Shown here: positions 7,098 through 10,204 of the stretch, piece by piece
Layout of the letters: each line of letters starts with the position of its first letter
Position numbering within the stretch: the first letter of the stretch is position 1
Source of the DNA: JANLSO01 sp031362405
Lineage (GTDB): Bacteria > Actinomycetota > Thermoleophilia > Miltoncostaeales > Miltoncostaeaceae
Direction of reading: 5' to 3'
Length of the DNA stretch: 10,204 nt
Assembly (NCBI GenBank): GCA_031362405.1
Contig: JANLSO010000129.1
Location: 1 to 10,204, forward strand
The notes under the pieces: generated by a model
Told to the model about the DNA's origin: nothing
Database searches by the model: none
The model's input: only the letters and a program-made list of their open reading frames with translations
Translations under genes and position numbers: made by a program

Positions 7098-8414
7098 ATG
7101 TTCGAGTGGGAGACGCACTACGAGGCCGAGGACTATCTCGACGCGCTGCTGAGCGGGCTGGCGGAGCACAGCCCCGCGGTGGCGGGGTTCGCCGCCAGGC
7201 TCGGCGAGGAGACCTCAACCCGCATGCTCGACTGGGTCGACCACCTCGCCGTCCCGATCGATGCCGAGCGCCTGGCGCAGCTCGGATTCGCCCGTGTTCA
7301 GGATGCTCCGGGCCCCGCCCTGTGGCGTCACCCCACCGCCCAGCTTGCCGCGGTCTCTGAGGCGACCGGGCTGCCCGCAGTGGCGCTGCGGGTCGATGAC
7401 GTCGGATTCGCCGCGTCGGTTCACGGGGCGCTTGGCACCGTTGCCGGGTCGGTCGGCGCGGCGCACCGTTCGGCGGTAATCGCCAAAGACACGGTGCGCT
7501 TGTTGGCGGTTGAACGCCGTTCGTGGGAGGTTGGGACCGTGCCTGACCAGGCGTTGGCTCCTGCTCAGGTGGCTGCGGAGCAGGCCCTGGCGCTGTGGCG
7601 GTTCCGGCGTCGCGATGTCGGCATGGATCGAGTCCGTGATGACGCCCGGCGCATGGTCGAGCTCGTCGGGCAGGACATCGCCGCCTCGATGGCCATGCAG
7701 GCCGAGCGAGAGTTCTGGCAGAGCCGCAACACGGCGGCCCGCATTCAGTACGCGCGCCAGCAGCAGCTGGGGCTGGGATGGGGCAACCACGACCACCACA
7801 CGTTCCGCTCGAGCCGGGTCAACTTCGTCGCTCTTCTCGATGTGTTGGAGATCCTCGGGTTCACGCGGCGCGAGCGCTTCCACGCCGGCGAACAGGCGGG
7901 GTGGGGGGCCCAGGTGCTCGAGCAGGCCGGCGCCGGGGTGGTGGTGTTCGCCGACGTCGATCTGGAGCCCGGGGAGATCGACGTCGACTTCGCTGGTCGA
8001 CTGGAGGCGTCGAGCGAGTTCCGGACGGTCGGGTTGTGGTGCGCCTTGCACGGTGACTCGATTCTCGAGTCGGGTATGCACCACCTGGAAGGCCAGTTCG
8101 ATTTCGAGCGCCTGCGCGATGACCTGGAGGCCGAGCACGGCATCGCTCACATGCCGGCGTTCTCCGACTTCGCCTACCTCCGCCAGGCGTTCACCGAGGC
8201 GGAGCTGTGGCCGGTTGCGGCCGAGCGCCTGGCTCCGTTGGTGGCGGCCGGCCACCTGACCGCCGAACGCGGCGAGGCGATCGCCCGCGACGGGGCACCC
8301 GGTTCGCACCTCGAGAACCTGGCCCGCCGGGGCGGTTACAAGGGCTTCAACAAGAACAACGTCTCCGCCACGATGCGGCGCACCGACCCGCGCGTCTACA
8401 CGGTGAGGATTTAA
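7098..8414 (+). CDS. Conserved-looking protein of unknown function, candidate VOC-fold metalloenzyme
   Basis: A 438-residue soluble protein with no signal peptide or membrane segment; I cannot name its family with certainty. The N-terminal part has DWVDHLAVP around His49, then LGF, the arrangement seen at the first strand of VOC/DUF1338 modules. A second module begins with WGNHDHHTFRSSRVNF (His231, His233, His234), followed by LGF and WGAQVLEQ (Glu275) and then VVVFADVDL. Further on are WCALHGD (His318) and GMHHLEGQFDF (His328, His329, Glu331). The C-terminus has GSHLENL and GGYKGFNKNN. The clustered His and Glu residues suggest a metal site. The layout recalls HglS/DUF1338, the VOC-fold Fe(II) 2-oxoadipate dioxygenase of lysine catabolism, but the match is one of pattern, not clear homology. 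Its place opposite the ALDH7-saccharopine dehydrogenase operon supports a role in that pathway (inference). The stop TAA shares TTAA with the opposing protease gene. Confidence 0.8.
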   Translation: MFEWETHYEAEDYLDALLSGLAEHSPAVAGFAARLGEETSTRMLDWVDHLAVPIDAERLAQLGFARVQDAPGPALWRHPTAQLAAVSEATGLPAVALRVDDVGFAASVHGALGTVAGSVGAAHRSAVIAKDTVRLLAVERRSWEVGTVPDQALAPAQVAAEQALALWRFRRRDVGMDRVRDDARRMVELVGQDIAASMAMQAEREFWQSRNTAARIQYARQQQLGLGWGNHDHHTFRSSRVNFVALLDVLEILGFTRRERFHAGEQAGWGAQVLEQAGAGVVVFADVDLEPGEIDVDFAGRLEASSEFRTVGLWCALHGDSILESGMHHLEGQFDFERLRDDLEAEHGIAHMPAFSDFAYLRQAFTEAELWPVAAERLAPLVAAGHLTAERGEAIARDGAPGSHLENLARRGGYKGFNKNNVSATMRRTDPRVYTVRI

Positions 8415-9532
8415 GTCGGCGGCGCCTGCGGTTGCGGCTGTAGGGCGCGGGCGACGTCGCTCACCGAAAGAAGGCCCACCAAGCGCTCGCCGTCCACGAC
8501 GAGCGCCCGGGGCAGAGAGAACGTCTGAAGCCGGTCGACGGCGGGCGCGAGTAGTTCTGTGGCGTTGAGAACGGCGACCCGGTCGCGCGGCAGCATGACC
8601 TCACCCACGCGGCGAGCATCCCACTCTGGCTGAGGGATCTCCGCGAACCGCGACAGTGGGAACATTCCGACCGCGCGCCCGTCGTCGACGACCGGATAGC
8701 TGGCATACCTCGCGCCGTTGCCGATCTGGTCGGCGAGTTCGCCCATGCTCATCTCGACGCGGGCGGTGACCGGCTGGGCGACCATCAGGTCACCGACGGT
8801 CAGGCTGCTGATCTGGCCATGTGCAATCGCGGCGCGTGACTCGGCCCCGGCCGCCTGCAGCAGGAACCAGCCGATGATCGCCATCCAGGCGCCGCCGATG
8901 GTGTCGGAGGCGTAGAACAGCATGAAGAGGCCGAGGCCGATGAGGCCGATCGCGAAGATCCGGGCAAGCACCGACGCAATGCGGGTGGCCGCGACGAAAT
9001 CGCCCTTCCAGGCCCACATAGCGCTGCGAAACATCCGTCCGCCGTCGAGCGGCAGGGCGGGGAGCAGGTTGAAGATCAAAAGCACGGCGTTGGTGATTCC
9101 GAGCCAGGTCGTGACGCCGTCAACGGCCGAGGGAAGGCCCGGGATGAACGCCGCGCCACCGAACCCGAGCGCGAGCAGCAGCGAGACGATCGGTCCGGCG
9201 ATGGCGATCCGAAACTCTGCCCCGGCCGACGGAAACCAGCCCGTGAAGCGCGCGACCCCCCCGAACAGCCAGAGCGTGATCCCCTCGATGCCCATGCCGT
9301 CACGCCGCGCCTGCACCGCGTGCCCAAGCTCGTGAAGCAGGATCGACGCGAAGAACAGCACCGCCGCGATCGCTGCCATGGCGACGTACGACGCGTCGCC
9401 GAGGCCCGGGTTCGTATCGGGAAACAGGTTCGTCGACAGCGTCCAGACCAGTAATCCCAGAAGCGCCAGGACGCTCCAGTTCATGCCGATCCGAACGCCG
9501 AACATGCGCCCGAGGGGAATGCTGTCTCTCAT
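8411..9532 (-). CDS. Site-2-type intramembrane zinc protease (M50B) with two CBS domains
   Basis: A 373-residue membrane protease that should cut substrates within the lipid bilayer. Zinc site: HELGH at 67-71 (His67, Glu68, His71) in a membrane helix, with the third ligand Asp163 in NLLPALPLDGGR at 155-166. Around these are about six membrane segments (20-36, 48-70, 108-131, 145-160, 184-207, 212-230). Two CBS domains follow, at about 244-302 (SLTVGDLM, YPVVDDGRAVG) and 307-365 (VGEVMLP, ALVVDGERLVGLLSVSDV); such domains often bind adenine nucleotides and adjust activity. The substrate is unknown. The ATG at 9530-9532 (MRDSIPLGRMFGV) is chosen because the open frame upstream runs through an inverted-repeat element and lacks protein-like composition; the ribosome-binding site (CAGGG) is weak. 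The gene ends tail-to-tail with the VOC-like gene, sharing TTAA. Confidence 0.92.
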   Translation of the reverse strand: MRDSIPLGRMFGVRIGMNWSVLALLGLLVWTLSTNLFPDTNPGLGDASYVAMAAIAAVLFFASILLHELGHAVQARRDGMGIEGITLWLFGGVARFTGWFPSAGAEFRIAIAGPIVSLLLALGFGGAAFIPGLPSAVDGVTTWLGITNAVLLIFNLLPALPLDGGRMFRSAMWAWKGDFVAATRIASVLARIFAIGLIGLGLFMLFYASDTIGGAWMAIIGWFLLQAAGAESRAAIAHGQISSLTVGDLMVAQPVTARVEMSMGELADQIGNGARYASYPVVDDGRAVGMFPLSRFAEIPQPEWDARRVGEVMLPRDRVAVLNATELLAPAVDRLQTFSLPRALVVDGERLVGLLSVSDVARALQPQPQAPPT

Positions 9533-9603
9533 ACCCTGAAGTGTTGCACGACCCGCCCGCCATGGACCGCCACCGAGCGCACGAGCCCGAGCCTGCTCCG
9601 CTT

Positions 9604-9742
9604 GTATACAAACCGTGCCACTCGAAGGACATGACATCGCACCGCGCGCATGAGTTGCGGTTTCATGCCAGCGACGCCCGAAAAACCCGTGGCCTTGGGG
9701 TTTACGGTATGTCATGTCTCTTGAGTGGCACGGTTTGTATAC
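9604..9742. repeat. 139-bp structured inverted-repeat element (MITE-like or structured RNA)
   Basis: The 34-bp arms at 9604-9637 and 9709-9742 are complementary with 3 mismatches; their outer 20 bp (GTATACAAACCGTGCCACTC) match perfectly. Inside are ACCG/CGGT (9641-9644 with 9705-9708), a hairpin GCATGA/TCATGC (9648-9653 with 9663-9668, 9-base loop) and a hairpin AAACCC/GGGTTT (9683-9688 with 9698-9703, 9-base loop). The whole can fold as a three-branched cruciform. Both ends read GTATAC, so a TA duplication with 133 bp between is possible, as for IS630/mariner-type MITEs. It starts 2 bases after the ribonuclease HI stop and fills most of the 212-base gap before the protease gene. No T tract follows, so it is not a standard terminator. 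No protein is encoded in this gap. Confidence 0.75.
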
Positions 9743-9744
9743 CG

Positions 9745-10204
9745 TCAGTCGAAGAGCGAGAACTGGTCCGGGGTGCGGGGGGCCGGCGGAAGGGCGCCGG
9801 GAGCGGGTTCTTGGTCGCGGGCGGCCTGTTGGGCGAGGCGGTCGGCGCGTTCGTTGGCGGGGTGTCCGGCGTGGCCTTTGACGACCTCGGTGCGGACGTC
9901 CTGGTGGCGGGCGAGCTCGATCAGCATGCGTTCCCACAGGTCGCGGTTCGCGACGGGTTGCTTGGCGGAGGTCACCCAGCCTTTACGGCGCCAGCCGGCC
10001 AGCCAGCCTTTCGAGATTGCGTTGGCCAGGTAGGTCGAGTCGGTCACCAGGGAGATCCGGGAGCCGGCGGGCGCGGCGGCCAGGCCTTCCAGGGCGCCCA
10101 TCAGCTCCATGCGATTGTTCGTCGACGGGGCTTCGGCACCGGTGAGCACCAGCTCCTCGCCACGGGAGTCGACGAGGATTGCCGCCCAGCCGCCGCGGGA
10201 GTCC
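9745..10204 (-). CDS. rnhA: Ribonuclease HI, N-terminus beyond the right window edge
   Basis: Cleaves the RNA strand of RNA-DNA hybrids, acting on R-loops and primer remnants. 152 full codons are visible. The partial N-terminus GGWAAIL corresponds to the strand after the first catalytic Asp, which is outside the window. Present are the catalytic Glu in TNNRMEL, the catalytic Asp in LVTDSTYL, the basic handle region (ISKGWLAGWRRKGWVT), ANRDLWERM, and KGHAGHPANERADRLA holding the active-site His and last catalytic Asp. After the fold comes a Pro/Ala-rich tail of about 25 residues ending in QFSLFD, which resembles a DnaN clamp-binding motif. The stop lies 2 bases from the 139-bp inverted-repeat element. 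The family call is very sure; the number of missing residues (roughly 20-25) is estimated from the E. coli enzyme. Confidence 0.95.
   Translation of the reverse strand, partial: DSRGGWAAILVDSRGEELVLTGAEAPSTNNRMELMGALEGLAAAPAGSRISLVTDSTYLANAISKGWLAGWRRKGWVTSAKQPVANRDLWERMLIELARHQDVRTEVVKGHAGHPANERADRLAQQAARDQEPAPGALPPAPRTPDQFSLFD

Noticed and set aside
9604..9742. Integron attC site or CRISPR-type repeat.
   Set aside because: There are no GTTRRRY/RYYYAAC core sites at the ends, no integrase gene, and only one pair of inverted arms with no direct-repeat array.
9604..9742. Intrinsic terminator of the ribonuclease HI gene.
   Set aside because: The stem is much longer than usual, the loop is 71 bases, and no T tract follows on either strand. 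Some attenuation of transcription by the structure cannot be excluded.
9533..9937. Upstream extension of the M50 protease frame to 9937.
   Set aside because: It would pass through the inverted-repeat element and into the ribonuclease HI gene on the same strand. The residues are Arg/Pro-rich and unlike any protease N-terminus, while ATG 9532 starts right before the first membrane segment.

Overview
The window is about 10 kb of high-GC, densely packed DNA whose genes look actinobacterial (Actinomycetota, perhaps Acidimicrobiia- or Thermoleophilia-like; this placement is inferred from gene style and composition, not from a marker gene). No rRNA, tRNA, CRISPR array, transposase or phage gene was seen. 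Gene ends overlap almost everywhere, as in a compact chromosome.

Left part (1-3311, minus strand). A secreted copper-protein gene lies upstream of a two-component system. The copper protein is a lipoprotein with a His-rich domain and a C-terminal type-1-copper (cupredoxin) motif. The system is a DesK/NarL-type sensor kinase followed, with an ATGA overlap, by a LuxR/NarL-type response regulator that runs off the left edge. Both the copper protein and the regulator carry small deletions that shift the reading frame. In the copper protein three single-base losses cancel out, so the frame stays open while about 130 residues are scrambled. Every other gene in the window is intact.

Middle (3396-8414). 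A plus-strand flippase-like membrane protein (LPG_synthase_TM/UPF0104) converges, with a 10-bp overlap, on a minus-strand operon. That operon holds an ALDH7-type aldehyde dehydrogenase followed by a saccharopine-dehydrogenase-family reductase, the expected pair for lysine breakdown through 2-aminoadipate semialdehyde. Divergent from it, across a short control region with a perfect 7-bp inverted repeat and a TTGACA -35 box, is a 438-residue protein of unknown function. This protein has features suggesting a VOC-like metalloenzyme. I propose it works in the same lysine/2-aminoadipate route, possibly as a counterpart of the HglS (DUF1338) 2-oxoadipate dioxygenase; this is the most interesting functional lead here.

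Right part (8411-10204, minus strand). A site-2-type M50 membrane protease with two CBS domains ends on a TTAA that is also the stop codon of the opposing gene. A ribonuclease HI gene runs off the right edge and ends in a QFSLF motif resembling a sliding-clamp-binding peptide. Between them lies a 139-bp element with 34-bp inverted arms and two inner hairpins, able to fold as a cruciform or cloverleaf. It may be a MITE-like repeat or a structured RNA.
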